A DNA stretch of 61,788 nt. Origin: Paeniroseomonas aquatica (lineage in GTDB: Bacteria; Pseudomonadota; Alphaproteobacteria; Acetobacterales; Acetobacteraceae). Of the stretch, positions 19,988 to 28,964 are shown one piece after another (position 1 is the first letter of the stretch; each line of letters opens with the position of its first letter). The notes below the pieces were generated by a model that worked only from the letters and a program-made list of their open reading frames with translations, ran no database searches and had not been told where the DNA came from. Made by a program: the position numbers and the translations under genes. The stretch covers positions 1 through 61,788 of the forward strand of contig NZ_JAUFPN010000205.1 in the NCBI RefSeq assembly GCF_030409335.1, in the 5' to 3' direction.

Positions 19988-22554
19988 ATCACGCCCTCCG
20001 CCGCCAGCGCCGCGATCTCGGCGCCGGAATAGCCCAGCAATTCGCCGAGCAGCCGCTCATTGTCCTCGCCATAGCCGGGAGCGCCGCGGCGGGTGATGCC
20101 GCCGGCATGGCCGGGCGTCGTCGAGAGCTTCACCGCGGGAAGCTCGGTCACCGGCCACCGGCCGATCCGGGTGCCCTCGATCTCGGTCAGCCAGTCGAGC
20201 GCCGCCAGCTGCGGGTCATGCTCGCAGCGGTCCTCGGCATCCTGGCAGACGCCCGCGGCCACGCCCGCCGCCTGCAGGGCCAGCATGGCGGCCGGCGCCC
20301 GCTGCGTCACGGTCCAGGCGGTGACGGCGGCCTCCAGCGCCGGCTGATGCGCCAGCCGTGCCTCAAGCGTGGCGAAGCGCGGGTCGGCCAGCCAGCCCGG
20401 CTGGCCCGCGACCGCGGCCAGCGCCCGCCACTCCCCGTCGGTGAAGCAGGCGATCGCCAGCCAGCGATCCTCGCCCATGCAGCGGAAGGCCCCGTGCGGC
20501 GCCGCCGGCTTGTAGGGCGAGCGGTTGCCGATGCGCTGCCAGATGCTGCCATTGGCCGAATGATCCAGCACCGGCACCGCGCCGAGGAAGATGCCGGACT
20601 CGCACTGGGAGCCGTCGATCCACTGGCCGCGTCCGGTCCGGTCGCGGTGCAGCAGCGCCCCGAGGATCGCCATGGAGAAGCCATAGGCGCCCATCCAGTC
20701 GAGGAAGGAATAGCCCCAGCCCGCCGGCATCGCCGGCTCCGGCAGGCCGGACATCTCCGAGGTCCCGGCGAAGGCCGCCGCCACCGGGCCGATGGTGCGG
20801 AACCGCCCGTAGCTGCCGACGCCGCCCATCCCGGATTGCTGGACATAGATGATATCCGGCCTGATCGCGCGGAGCGCCTCATACCCGAGGCCCAGGCGGG
20901 CCAGCACGCCGGGGGAGAAGCCCTCGGCCACCACGTCGGACTGGGCGATCAGCCGCCGGGCGATCTCGAGGCCCTTGGGATGGCGGATGTTCAGCGAGAG
21001 GCCGGACTTCCCGGCATTCTTGTTGTTGAACTGCCCGCCCATGTCGGGGTCGGTCACCGGCGGCAGCGGCGCCGTCGCGGCCCGCCGGGCCTCCCGCCCA
21101 CCGACCGGTGCCATGGCGGCGAGGCGGGTGTCCGGGTTCTCCTTCCACTCCACCTTGATGACGTCGGCGCCGAGCGCCGCCGCCAGCCGGGTGCCGCCGG
21201 CCGAGGCGAGGAACCAGGAGAAGTCGAAGATCCGCACCCCCTGCAGGGGGAAGGCCTTGCCATGCGCCGAAAGCCGCGTAGGCGCCGCGGCCCGCGGCCG
21301 CGCAGGCAGGGCCGTGGCGGGGGAGGGTGCCTTGATCTCGGCCAGCACCGCCGCCGTATCCTCGCCCAGCAGCGGCGCCCGCCGCCCGGCCTGCCAGCGG
21401 GTCTCGGTGCTCAGCCAGCGGCTCACCGGATAGGTGAAGCGGCGGTCCAGCTCCGGATGCTCCACCTCGGCGAAGGTCCCACGCGCCTGCCAGTGCGGGT
21501 CGCCGGCATTCTCGTGCGGCTTGCGCAGCGGCGCCCAGAGCAGCCCGGCCCCCTGCGCCTCCCGCCAGGGCAGGGTCTCCCAGGTATGGGCGCGGATGAA
21601 GCGCTGGACCACCTCGGTGATATGCGCCGCCGCCTCGCCGGCGGTGCCGGAGCCGGGGACGTTGCGGGCGCGGGTATCGGCGCCGTCGCCCGGTGCCTGC
21701 AGGTCGGCCTGCATGCCGTAGCGCGCGAGGAAGGGGACCAGGTTGGCCTGGTCCCGCACCGAGACCCCTGTCGCGATGCACCAGCGGCCGTCCTTGGTAT
21801 GGCCGATGCTCGGCACATGCGTCGGCGTCTCCCCGGCATGGCGGCAGGTCATGCGGAACAGCGGGGCGCGCCGCATCACCCAGGACATCACGTCCAGCTC
21901 GGGGTTCTTCGAGACGGCCTCATGCACCGCGCAGGAGAGGTCCTGGCCTTCGCCGGTGTGCAGCCGGTGCAGCAGCGCGGCGAGGATGCCGACCATCAGC
22001 TGCTCCCCGGCGATGTGATAGGCCTGCCAGAGCTGCGGCGCGATCGGCGGCAGGTCGTAGCGCTTCGCCGGATCCGGATCGTAGCCGCAGTTCATCATGA
22101 TCCCGCCGAGGGCGAGATGCACCAGGTCGCTGCCCTTGAAGTCCCGCCACGGCCCGGTATCGCCGAAGGGCGTCATCCGGGCGACTACCAGCCGCGGATG
22201 CCGTGCCCGCAGCGCCGCGACATCGAGGTCGCGCCGCGAGGTCAGCAGGATGTCGGCCCGCGCCAGCAGCGCCTCGCCCTCCGCGCTCTCCAGCGCCAGG
22301 GCGGCCGAGCGCTTGCCCCGGTTGTAGGCCCAGAAATGCAGCGACCGCTCCGGCCCCGCGACGTCGTCGAGGAAGGGCCCGATCCGCCGCGTCGCTGCAC
22401 CCTCCGGCGGCTCCAGCTTCACCACCTCGGCGCCGAGGCCGGCCAGCATCAGCCCGCAGTATTCCGCCGTCTCGTCCGCGATCTCCACCACCCGCATCCC
22501 GCTGAGGAGGCCGGGCGCATCGGCGGGCAGCTGCCCGGGGAGGGGCGCGGTCAC
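19984..22554 (-). CDS. Fused double-domain class III (CaiB/BaiF) CoA-transferase
   Basis: 856 residues, about twice the usual length. The first half starts MRVVEIADETAEYCGLMLAG and GAEVVKLEPPEG; the second half restarts at about residue 430 with GVRIFDFSWFLASAGGTRLAA and GADVIKVEWKENP, the same N-terminal Rossmann signature. The fusion therefore carries both subunits that are usually made separately. The second half has LSLNIRHPKGLEIARRLI and GYEALRAIRPDIIYVQQSG. It would move CoA between carboxylic acids. GTG 22554 overlaps the DUF35 gene stop by four bases, and the next gene overlaps its stop, so it is the centre of a four-gene leftward operon. Confidence 0.87.
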   Translation of the reverse strand: MTAPLPGQLPADAPGLLSGMRVVEIADETAEYCGLMLAGLGAEVVKLEPPEGAATRRIGPFLDDVAGPERSLHFWAYNRGKRSAALALESAEGEALLARADILLTSRRDLDVAALRARHPRLVVARMTPFGDTGPWRDFKGSDLVHLALGGIMMNCGYDPDPAKRYDLPPIAPQLWQAYHIAGEQLMVGILAALLHRLHTGEGQDLSCAVHEAVSKNPELDVMSWVMRRAPLFRMTCRHAGETPTHVPSIGHTKDGRWCIATGVSVRDQANLVPFLARYGMQADLQAPGDGADTRARNVPGSGTAGEAAAHITEVVQRFIRAHTWETLPWREAQGAGLLWAPLRKPHENAGDPHWQARGTFAEVEHPELDRRFTYPVSRWLSTETRWQAGRRAPLLGEDTAAVLAEIKAPSPATALPARPRAAAPTRLSAHGKAFPLQGVRIFDFSWFLASAGGTRLAAALGADVIKVEWKENPDTRLAAMAPVGGREARRAATAPLPPVTDPDMGGQFNNKNAGKSGLSLNIRHPKGLEIARRLIAQSDVVAEGFSPGVLARLGLGYEALRAIRPDIIYVQQSGMGGVGSYGRFRTIGPVAAAFAGTSEMSGLPEPAMPAGWGYSFLDWMGAYGFSMAILGALLHRDRTGRGQWIDGSQCESGIFLGAVPVLDHSANGSIWQRIGNRSPYKPAAPHGAFRCMGEDRWLAIACFTDGEWRALAAVAGQPGWLADPRFATLEARLAHQPALEAAVTAWTVTQRAPAAMLALQAAGVAAGVCQDAEDRCEHDPQLAALDWLTEIEGTRIGRWPVTELPAVKLSTTPGHAGGITRRGAPGYGEDNERLLGELLGYSGAEIAALAAEGVI

Positions 22555-22973
22555 GCAGCGCCGGCGGGGCGGAATTTCGGCAAGGTGAGCGTGTCGTCGA
22601 CCGCCTCGAAGACCACTTCCAGCGCCTCGCCGACCTGCAGCGATTCCGGCTCGGCGCCCAGCAGGTTGCTGATCATCATCGGGCCTTCCTCAAGCCCGAC
22701 GAGGATGACGTTGTAGGGCACCTCCTCGCGGAAGCCGTCCCAATAGGCGCGGTGGAAGCGCACCCAGGACAGCAGCTCGCCGCGGCCCGACACCGGCGCC
22801 CAGCTCTGCCGGGAGGAGAGGCAGTTCGGGCAGACCGGCGAGCCCGGGTAGTGGCTGTGGCCGCAGTCGTCGCAGCGCTGCACCGTCAGCGTGCCGGCCC
22901 GCGCGGCATCCCAGAAACCGCGGTTGGTCGCGTCGATCATCGGCCGCGGCTTGGCGGGAGGGGTATCGTGCAT
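22551..22973 (-). CDS. DUF35 zinc-ribbon/OB-fold acyl-CoA-associated protein
   Basis: 140 residues. An N-terminal rubredoxin-like zinc ribbon has C34/C37 (CDDC) and C48/C51 (CPNC); an OB-fold domain follows (SGRGELLSWVRFHRAYW, VPYNVILVGLEEGP). DUF35 proteins form complexes with thiolase-like partners (for example ChsH2-Ltp2 in steroid degradation) and deliver acyl-CoA. The gene sits between the thiolase-like gene and the CoA-transferase, 12 bases after the former and overlapping the latter, which supports exactly that partnership here. Confidence 0.88.
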   Translation of the reverse strand: MHDTPPAKPRPMIDATNRGFWDAARAGTLTVQRCDDCGHSHYPGSPVCPNCLSSRQSWAPVSGRGELLSWVRFHRAYWDGFREEVPYNVILVGLEEGPMMISNLLGAEPESLQVGEALEVVFEAVDDTLTLPKFRPAGAA

Positions 22974-22985
22974 CGGGGCCTCCGC

Positions 22986-24119
22986 TCAGCCGGGGGTGTA
23001 GATGATGGAGCGCGAGCAGGGCGTGGTGGCGGCGAATTGCACCACCTGCGCATCCGGCACCTGGCGGGCGCCGCATTCGCCGCGGATCTGCCGCACCGCC
23101 TCGACGTTCAGCGCCCAGCCCTGCATGTAGGAATTGGACAGATGCCCGCCGTCGGTATTGGTCGGCAGCCTGCCACCGAGCCGCAGCGTGCCGCCCTCGA
23201 CGAAGCCGCCGCTCTCGCCCTGCTTGCAGAAGCCGAGGCCTTCCAGGCTGAACAGCACGGTCGGGCTGAAATTGTCGTAGCACATCAGCGCATCGACATC
23301 CCCCGGCCCGACGCCCGCCATGCCATAGGCCTGGTCCGCGACGTCGCGCACCTCGTCGTACCAGAAGTTGCGGTCGAAATTGGGCAGCGAGGCATTGGTG
23401 TAGGCCTCGCGCGCGCCGATGCCGGAGATCATCACCGGCCGCTTCCGCAGGTCTCGCGCCCGCTCCTTCGTCGTCAGGATCAGGCAGACCGCGCCGTCGT
23501 TGATCAGGCAGTAGTCCAGCAGCCGCAGCGGCGCAGTGATGGGCCGCGCCGCTTCATGGTCCTCGATGGTGATCGGCTGCTTCATCACCGCATCGGGGTT
23601 GAGGCAGGCATGGTGGCGGATGGCGACCGAGACCTCGGCCAGCTGCCGGGTGGTGGTGCCATAGAGCGCCATGTGCCGCTGGAACATCAGCGCATGCGCC
23701 GCCCCCGGCGAGGTGTAGCCATAGGGGTCCCAGACGCCGGGGCTTTCCTCGCCGCCGTAGTTCACCCGCCGGGAGCGGCCGATATTGGCGTAGATCAGCG
23801 CGGCATAGTCGCAGAGCCCGGCCTCGAGCGCCGCCGCCGCCTCGATGATGGCCATGGCGGACATCCGGCCATGCGCCGGGAATTGCACGGTCCAGCGCGG
23901 GTTCAGCCCGAGGATCTCGCCCATGCGCGCGTAGTAGGGCAGGCGGCAGACGCCGAGCCCGTCGACCTGGTTCTTGTCCAGGCCGCAATCCTCGACGGCG
24001 CGGCGGAAGGCCTCGGCGCCGAGGCCGTAGTCGTCGGTATGCGGGAAGTTGCCATAGGCGGTATTGCCGACGCCGACGACCGCGATCCGGTCCTTGAGGC
24101 GATGGAAGGCGGGGGTCAT
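22986..24119 (-). CDS. Thiolase-like (SCP2/lipid-transfer type) protein without nucleophilic Cys
   Basis: 377 residues of the thiolase superfamily: RIAVVGVGNTAYG start, helix AIIEAAAALEAGLCDYA, GDVDALMCYDNFSP, and the late His motif TNTDGGHLSNSYMQGWALNVEAV. Where biosynthetic or degradative thiolases carry the active-site Cys, this protein has HGRMS (83-87), with no Cys, so ordinary Claisen chemistry is unlikely. The related Ltp2 proteins act as retro-aldolases with a DUF35 partner. With the DUF35 gene next door, an aldolase or acyl-CoA lyase role is my favoured reading. First gene of the leftward operon. Confidence 0.85.
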   Translation of the reverse strand: MTPAFHRLKDRIAVVGVGNTAYGNFPHTDDYGLGAEAFRRAVEDCGLDKNQVDGLGVCRLPYYARMGEILGLNPRWTVQFPAHGRMSAMAIIEAAAALEAGLCDYAALIYANIGRSRRVNYGGEESPGVWDPYGYTSPGAAHALMFQRHMALYGTTTRQLAEVSVAIRHHACLNPDAVMKQPITIEDHEAARPITAPLRLLDYCLINDGAVCLILTTKERARDLRKRPVMISGIGAREAYTNASLPNFDRNFWYDEVRDVADQAYGMAGVGPGDVDALMCYDNFSPTVLFSLEGLGFCKQGESGGFVEGGTLRLGGRLPTNTDGGHLSNSYMQGWALNVEAVRQIRGECGARQVPDAQVVQFAATTPCSRSIIYTPG

Positions 24120-24291
24120 GCGCCGGAGACCGGGGACGCAGGGCGCCCTGGCGGCAGTTCGTTCATTCCTGCGTTTCCCCTCGGCGGCGCCCCCGGACCA
24201 GGGCGTCTCGCCGCCACGCTAGCGTGCAGCCCGCGCGGCCGGCAATAGCGGCCGGGACGTCGTCGCATCGGCTGGAAGGGGAGGGAACCGG

Positions 24292-24366
24292 TGGTGGGCG
24301 CGACAGGGATTGAACCTGTGACCCTTCGCGTGTGAAGCGAATGCTCTACCGCTGAGCTACGCGCCC
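24292..24366 (-). tRNA. tRNA-Val (anticodon CAC), CCA encoded
   Basis: On the minus strand: acceptor GGGCGCG/CGCGCCC, D arm GCTC/GAGC, anticodon stem TTCGC/GCGAA with loop TTCACAC (anticodon CAC, codon GTG), T arm ACAGG/CCTGT with loop TTCAATC, discriminator A and encoded CCA. All stems pair fully. It lies between the thiolase-like gene and the flavin monooxygenase with no associated mobile genes. Confidence 0.97.
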
Positions 24367-24585
24367 GAACCGTGTTGGGAGCGGGTTAGTAAGGGCAACG
24401 CCGCCCCGGCGCAAGCCCCTTCCGCCGCCGTTCCGGGTGGATATTGGCTCCGCGGCGCCACGGGTCGCCCCCGCATTCGCTGGATGGATCGTATCCGCCG
24501 GATGGATGCCGCCGAGCCTTGCGGGCGGGCCGCCGCCGCCGCAACTTCGGCGGCGACGATGACCGGCCCGCGAAAGGTCCCTTCG

Positions 24586-25917
24586 ATGAGCAGCAGACGG
24601 CAGTTGCGCCTGGGCGCCTTCATGCGGCCGGTGAGCATCCATACCGGCGCCTGGCGCTACCCCGGCGCCTTCCCGGACGCCAACTTCAACTTCGCCCACT
24701 ACAAGCGCTTCATCCAGACGCTGGAGCGCGGCCGGTTCGATGCCTTCTTCATGGCCGACCACCTGGCGCTGCTGAACATGCCGGTCGAGGCGCTGAAGCG
24801 CAGCCATACCGTCAGCAGCTTCGACCCGCTGACCCTGCTGCCGGCGCTCGCCGCCGTCACCGAGCACATCGGGCTGATCGCCACCGCGAGCACGACCTAC
24901 AACGAGCCCTACCACATCGCCCGGAAATTCGCCTCGCTCGACCACATCAGCGGCGGCCGCGCCGGCTGGAACCTGGTCACCACCTCGAACCCCGACGCGG
25001 CCAAGAACTTCGGCCATGACGAGCACATGCCGCATGGCGAGCGCTACCAGCGCGCCCGCGAGTTCTTCGACGTCGTCACCGGCCTCTGGGACGGCTGGGC
25101 CGACGACGCGCTGATCCGCGACGCGGGCAGCGGCATCTACTTCGACCCCGACCGGGTCCATGTGCTGGACCACAAGGGCCCCGAGTTCAGCGTCCGCGGC
25201 CCCCTGAACGTCGCCCGCCCGGTCCAGGGCTGGCCGGTCATCGTCCAGGCCGGCGCCTCCGAGGCCGGGCGGCAGATCGCCGCCGAGACCGCCGAGGCGG
25301 TCTTCGCCAGCCAGGCGACGCTGGCCGAGGGGAAGGCCTTCTACGCCGACATCAAGGGGCGCATGGCCCGGCTCGGCCGCGACCCGGACCACCTGAAGAT
25401 CCTGCCCGGCGCCTTCGTCGTGGTGGGCGACACGGTGGCCGAGGCGCGCGCCAAGCGCGCCCATCTCGACAGCCTGGTGCACTACGACAGCGCCATCGCC
25501 TCGCTCTCGATCGCCCTCGGCACCGATGCCAGCCGCTTCGACCCGGACAGCCCGCTGCCGCCCATTCCCGACACCAACCAGAGCAAGAGCGGCCGCGAGC
25601 GCACCATCGCCCTGGCCGAGCGGGAGGGGCTGACCGTCCGCCAGCTCGCCCAGCGCCTCGGCGGCTACGGCGGCCTCGCCATGGTCGGCACCCCCGCGAC
25701 CATCGCCGACGAGATGGAGCAGTGGCTGGTCGAGGGCGGCTCCGATGGCTTCAACGTGATGTTCCCCTGGCTGCCCGGCGGGCTCGACGATTTCGTCGAC
25801 CAGGTGGTGCCCGAGCTGCAGCGTCGCGGCATCTTCCGCCGGGAATACGAGGGCCGCACGCTGCGGGAGAACCTCGGCCTGCCACGGCCGAAGAGCCGCT
25901 TCTTCCCCGCCGGCTGA
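24586..25917 (+). CDS. LLM-class FMN-dependent monooxygenase (NtaA/SnaA/DszA family)
   Basis: 443 residues, typical for this family. Signatures: FDAFFMADHLAL, the long DPLTLLPALAAVTEHIGLIATASTTY core, GRAGWNLVTTSNPDAAKNFG, WPVIVQAGASEAGR and VGTPATIADEMEQW. These enzymes use FMNH2 from a separate reductase and O2 to oxidise chelators (NTA, EDTA), organosulfur compounds or long-chain substrates. I start at ATG 24586, just before conserved RLGAFMRPVSIHTGAW; a start 34 codons upstream would add unconserved Ala-rich sequence. No reductase gene adjoins. Confidence 0.9.
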   Translation: MSSRRQLRLGAFMRPVSIHTGAWRYPGAFPDANFNFAHYKRFIQTLERGRFDAFFMADHLALLNMPVEALKRSHTVSSFDPLTLLPALAAVTEHIGLIATASTTYNEPYHIARKFASLDHISGGRAGWNLVTTSNPDAAKNFGHDEHMPHGERYQRAREFFDVVTGLWDGWADDALIRDAGSGIYFDPDRVHVLDHKGPEFSVRGPLNVARPVQGWPVIVQAGASEAGRQIAAETAEAVFASQATLAEGKAFYADIKGRMARLGRDPDHLKILPGAFVVVGDTVAEARAKRAHLDSLVHYDSAIASLSIALGTDASRFDPDSPLPPIPDTNQSKSGRERTIALAEREGLTVRQLAQRLGGYGGLAMVGTPATIADEMEQWLVEGGSDGFNVMFPWLPGGLDDFVDQVVPELQRRGIFRREYEGRTLRENLGLPRPKSRFFPAG

Positions 25918-25953
25918 GTTGCGGCGGGGCGGGCAGGGGCCATATCCAGCGGC

Positions 25954-26808
25954 ATGGGAAACCGACACCTGCTCGCCGGCTGTTCCGCCCTGTTCGCCAC
26001 CCTGGCACCGGCCGATGCCGGGGCGACGCCGCTGGTCGCCCGCTACGAGGCCACCGCCGGCGGCATGACCATCATGCAGTTCGACGCCACCTTCGACCTC
26101 GAGGGCCCGCGCTACGCCATCCGCATCCAGAGCCGGATGCGCGGCGTCGCCGCCTGGCTCGCCAGCGGCGAGCAGGTGACCTCGGTCGAGGGCCGCTGGG
26201 AGGGCAACCACCCCATCCCCGACCGCTACCGCCAGGAGGGCACCTTCCGCGGCAAGCGCCGGGTGGTCGCCATCGACTATGCCCCCGCCGGCATGCCCCA
26301 GCTCCGCGCCCTTGAGCCGCCGAACGACGGCGAGCGGGAGCCGGTGCCCGCGGCGCTGCGGCAGGACACCATGGATGGGCTCTCGGCCCTGGCCAAGCTG
26401 GTCCGCAGCGTGTCCCGCACCGGCCGCTGCGACACCACCGCCCAGGTCTTCGACGGCCGTCGCCGGTCCAACTACAGTGTCCGCACCGTCAGCCAGGACG
26501 TCATGCCGGCCTCGGCGGGCTATGCCGGCCCGGCGCTCCGCTGCGCCTTCGAGAGCCGCATCCTCGCCGGTTTCCGGCTCGACCAGGACCGCGAGGCCGA
26601 GGCGAAGATCCCGCACCCCGCCACCGCCTGGCTCGGCCATCCCTGGCCGGGGGCAGGGCCGGTGCCGGTGCTGATCGAGATGCCGACCCGCTGGTTCGGC
26701 CCGGTCCGGGCGACGCTGGTCTCGATCGCCTCGGCCGGCTCAGGCCAGGCGGTGGCCCAGGGCGGCGCCCCCGAGGCCGGTCCGCGGCCGGGCCAGCAGG
26801 GCCGGTAG
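25954..26808 (+). CDS. DUF3108 periplasmic/envelope protein
   Basis: 284 residues with an N-terminal export signal (HLLAGCSALFATLAPADAGA). The body (ARYEATAGGMTIMQFDATFDLEG, YRQEGTFRGKRRVVAIDY, DTMDGLSALAKLVRSV) follows the pattern of DUF3108 proteins, all-beta proteins of unknown function exported to the periplasm. The last 23 codons overlap the 3' end of the convergent phosphatase gene by 69 bases, an unusually long tail-to-tail overlap, and the tail residues there (Gly/Pro/Gln-rich) look non-conserved. Confidence 0.72.
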   Translation: MGNRHLLAGCSALFATLAPADAGATPLVARYEATAGGMTIMQFDATFDLEGPRYAIRIQSRMRGVAAWLASGEQVTSVEGRWEGNHPIPDRYRQEGTFRGKRRVVAIDYAPAGMPQLRALEPPNDGEREPVPAALRQDTMDGLSALAKLVRSVSRTGRCDTTAQVFDGRRRSNYSVRTVSQDVMPASAGYAGPALRCAFESRILAGFRLDQDREAEAKIPHPATAWLGHPWPGAGPVPVLIEMPTRWFGPVRATLVSIASAGSGQAVAQGGAPEAGPRPGQQGR

Positions 26809-27438
26809 CAGTTCGGCCAGCTCCTCCGGCCGTGCCGCCACCGCCGTGGCCCCCTCGGCCATGGCCGGGGTCCCGTAGCCCCAGGCGGCGAAGATGCAGG
26901 GCAGGCCCGCCCCGGCGCCCGCGATAACGTCGTTGCGGTGGTCGCCGATCATGATGGCCCGGTCGGGGCTGCCCCCGGCCAGCGCCAGCGTCGCCTGCAC
27001 ATGCGCCGGGTCCGGCTTGCGGGTGGGGAAGCTGTCGCCGCCGCCGACCGCGGCGAATCGCCCGGCGAGGCCGAGCGCCCCGAGCAGCGCCGCGGTCGCC
27101 GCCGCCGGCTTGTTGGTGCAGACCGCCAGCCGCCAGCCCGCTGCCTCCAGCCCCGCCAGCACCGCGGCGATGCCGGGAAACAGCGCGGTCCGCTCCGCCG
27201 CGCGGGCGGTGTAGTCGGCGGCGAAGGCGTCCAGCGCCGCTTCCTCGAAGGGCCGGCCGCGGGCGGCCAGGGCACGCTCCACCAGCCTCCGGACCCCGTC
27301 GCCGATCATCCCGACGACCTCGGGCCGGCTGTAGCCGGGCAGGCCGAGGCCGGCCGCCAGCCGGTCCAGGGCCGCATGGATGTCGGGCGCGCTGTCCACC
27401 AGCGTGCCATCGAGGTCGAATACGGCTACAGGATGCAT
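26740..27438 (-). CDS. gph: HAD-family phosphoglycolate phosphatase
   Basis: 232 residues from ATG 27438, directly before VAVFDLDGTLVDSAPDI, the HAD motif I with nucleophile and acid Asp. Cap helix GMIGDGVRRLVERAL is typical for Gph. Motif II is VCTNKP, the motif III Lys is in TRKPDP, and motif IV is IMIGDHRNDV. It dephosphorylates 2-phosphoglycolate made by DNA repair or RuBisCO oxygenation. It diverges from glmU; its 3' end overlaps the DUF3108 gene. Confidence 0.86.
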   Translation of the reverse strand: MHPVAVFDLDGTLVDSAPDIHAALDRLAAGLGLPGYSRPEVVGMIGDGVRRLVERALAARGRPFEEAALDAFAADYTARAAERTALFPGIAAVLAGLEAAGWRLAVCTNKPAAATAALLGALGLAGRFAAVGGGDSFPTRKPDPAHVQATLALAGGSPDRAIMIGDHRNDVIAGAGAGLPCIFAAWGYGTPAMAEGATAVAARPEELAELLPALLARPRTGLGGAALGHRLA

Positions 27439-27657
27439 GCCCCACCCTGCCGCGCCGGCGGTCCGAGGGCAATCCATGCGGGCCCCGGGGCGGAGGCCTG
27501 CGCGGCGTCCCGACGGTTGCCGCGGGCCGTTTCCCGTTTCACCGTTCGGATAGTGTATCGGTGTCACATCCGGCAATCCGACTTGACCTCCTTCGGCCCC
27601 CTTCCCCTCCCCGGGGGGCTTGCCGCCACCACCCGCCAGCGACTACCGGAGATGCCC

Positions 27658-28959
27658 ATGCCCGCCGCCATCATCCTCGCCGCCGGTCTCGGGACCCGCA
27701 TGTGCAGCAGCCTGCCCAAGGCGCTGCACCCGGTCGCCGGCCGGCCCATGCTCAACCACCTGATCGCCGCCTGCGAGCAGGTCTTCGACCGCATCGTGGT
27801 GGTGGTCGGGCCGGGGATGCCGGCGCTCGAGGCCGCCGCCCGGCCGCATGCGACGGTTGTGCAGGCCGAGCGCCTGGGCACCGGCCATGCCGCAGCGCAG
27901 GCGGCCGGGCTGCTGCGGGACTTCCCCGGCGACGTCGCGGTGCTCTACGCCGACAATCCGCTGATCCCGGTCGAGACCCTGCACCGCCTGGTCACCCGCC
28001 GGGCCGAGGCCGGGCTGGCCCTGCTGGCGATGCGCCCGGCCGACCCCGGCCGCTACGGCCGCGTGGTGGCCGATGCGGCGGGCGACGTGGCGCGGGTGGT
28101 CGAATGGGCCGATGCCGACGCGGCCGAGCGCGCCATCCCGCTCTGCAACGCCGGCGTCGTCTGCGCCCCCGCCGCCGACCTGTTCCGCTGGCTGGACGCG
28201 GTGCGGCCGGAGAACGCCAAGGGCGAGTACTACCTGACCGACATCGTGGCGCTGGCCGTGGCCGACGGCCGCCGCGTGGTGGCCGAGGAGGCCGCCGAGG
28301 CCGACCTCGCCGGCGCCAACAGCCGGGCCGAGCTCGCCGTGCTGGAGGCCGGGATGCAGTCCCGCCTGCGCGCCGCCGCGATGGCCGGCGGCGCCACCCT
28401 CGTCGCGCCGGAGACCGTCTTCCTTGCCTGGGACACGGTGCTCGGCCAGGACGTCACCATCGGCCCCAACGTGGTCTTCGCCCCCGGCGTGACGGTCGAG
28501 GACGAGGTCGAGATCCGCGCCTTCAGCCACCTCGAGGGCTGCCTGGTCCGCCGCGGCGCCGTCATCGGCCCCTATGCCCGGCTGCGCCCGGGCACCGAGG
28601 TGGGGGAGGCGGCGCATGTCGGCAATTTCGTCGAGCTGAAGGCGACCACCCTCGGCCGCGGCGCCAAGGCCAACCACCTGAGCTACCTCGGCGATGCGGC
28701 CGTCGGCGCCGGGTCCAACATCGGCGCCGGCACCATCACCTGCAACTACGACGGCGTGGCCAAGCACCGCACCGAGATCGGCGCCGGCGCCTTCATCGGC
28801 AGCGACACCGCGCTGGTCGCCCCGGTGCGGATCGGCGACCGCGCCCTGGTCGCGGCCGGCAGCGTCATCACCGAGGACGTGCCGGACGACGCCATGGGCA
28901 TCGCCCGCGGCCGGCAGGCGAACAAGCCCGGGCGCGGCTTCAAGGGCAAGAAAGGCTAA
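27658..28959 (+). CDS. glmU: Bifunctional UDP-GlcNAc pyrophosphorylase / GlcN-1-P acetyltransferase
   Basis: 433 residues. The uridylyltransferase domain opens IILAAGLGTRMCSSLPKALH and includes the TGHAAA and YADNPLI metal region; after about residue 240 a left-handed beta-helix of hexapeptide repeats follows (GQDVTIGPNVVF to GDRALVAAGSVI) with HLSYLGDA and GAGTITCNYDG. Of two nearby ATGs, 27658 has GGAG six bases upstream and is preferred. It makes UDP-GlcNAc for peptidoglycan and lipid A. It is immediately followed by glmS, giving consecutive pathway steps. Confidence 0.95.
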   Translation: MPAAIILAAGLGTRMCSSLPKALHPVAGRPMLNHLIAACEQVFDRIVVVVGPGMPALEAAARPHATVVQAERLGTGHAAAQAAGLLRDFPGDVAVLYADNPLIPVETLHRLVTRRAEAGLALLAMRPADPGRYGRVVADAAGDVARVVEWADADAAERAIPLCNAGVVCAPAADLFRWLDAVRPENAKGEYYLTDIVALAVADGRRVVAEEAAEADLAGANSRAELAVLEAGMQSRLRAAAMAGGATLVAPETVFLAWDTVLGQDVTIGPNVVFAPGVTVEDEVEIRAFSHLEGCLVRRGAVIGPYARLRPGTEVGEAAHVGNFVELKATTLGRGAKANHLSYLGDAAVGAGSNIGAGTITCNYDGVAKHRTEIGAGAFIGSDTALVAPVRIGDRALVAAGSVITEDVPDDAMGIARGRQANKPGRGFKGKKG

Positions 28960-28964
28960 TCATC

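Noticed and set aside
28960-28964. glmS ribozyme before glmS
   Set aside because: Only five bases separate glmU and glmS, leaving no room for the ribozyme, which is known mainly from Gram-positive bacteria.
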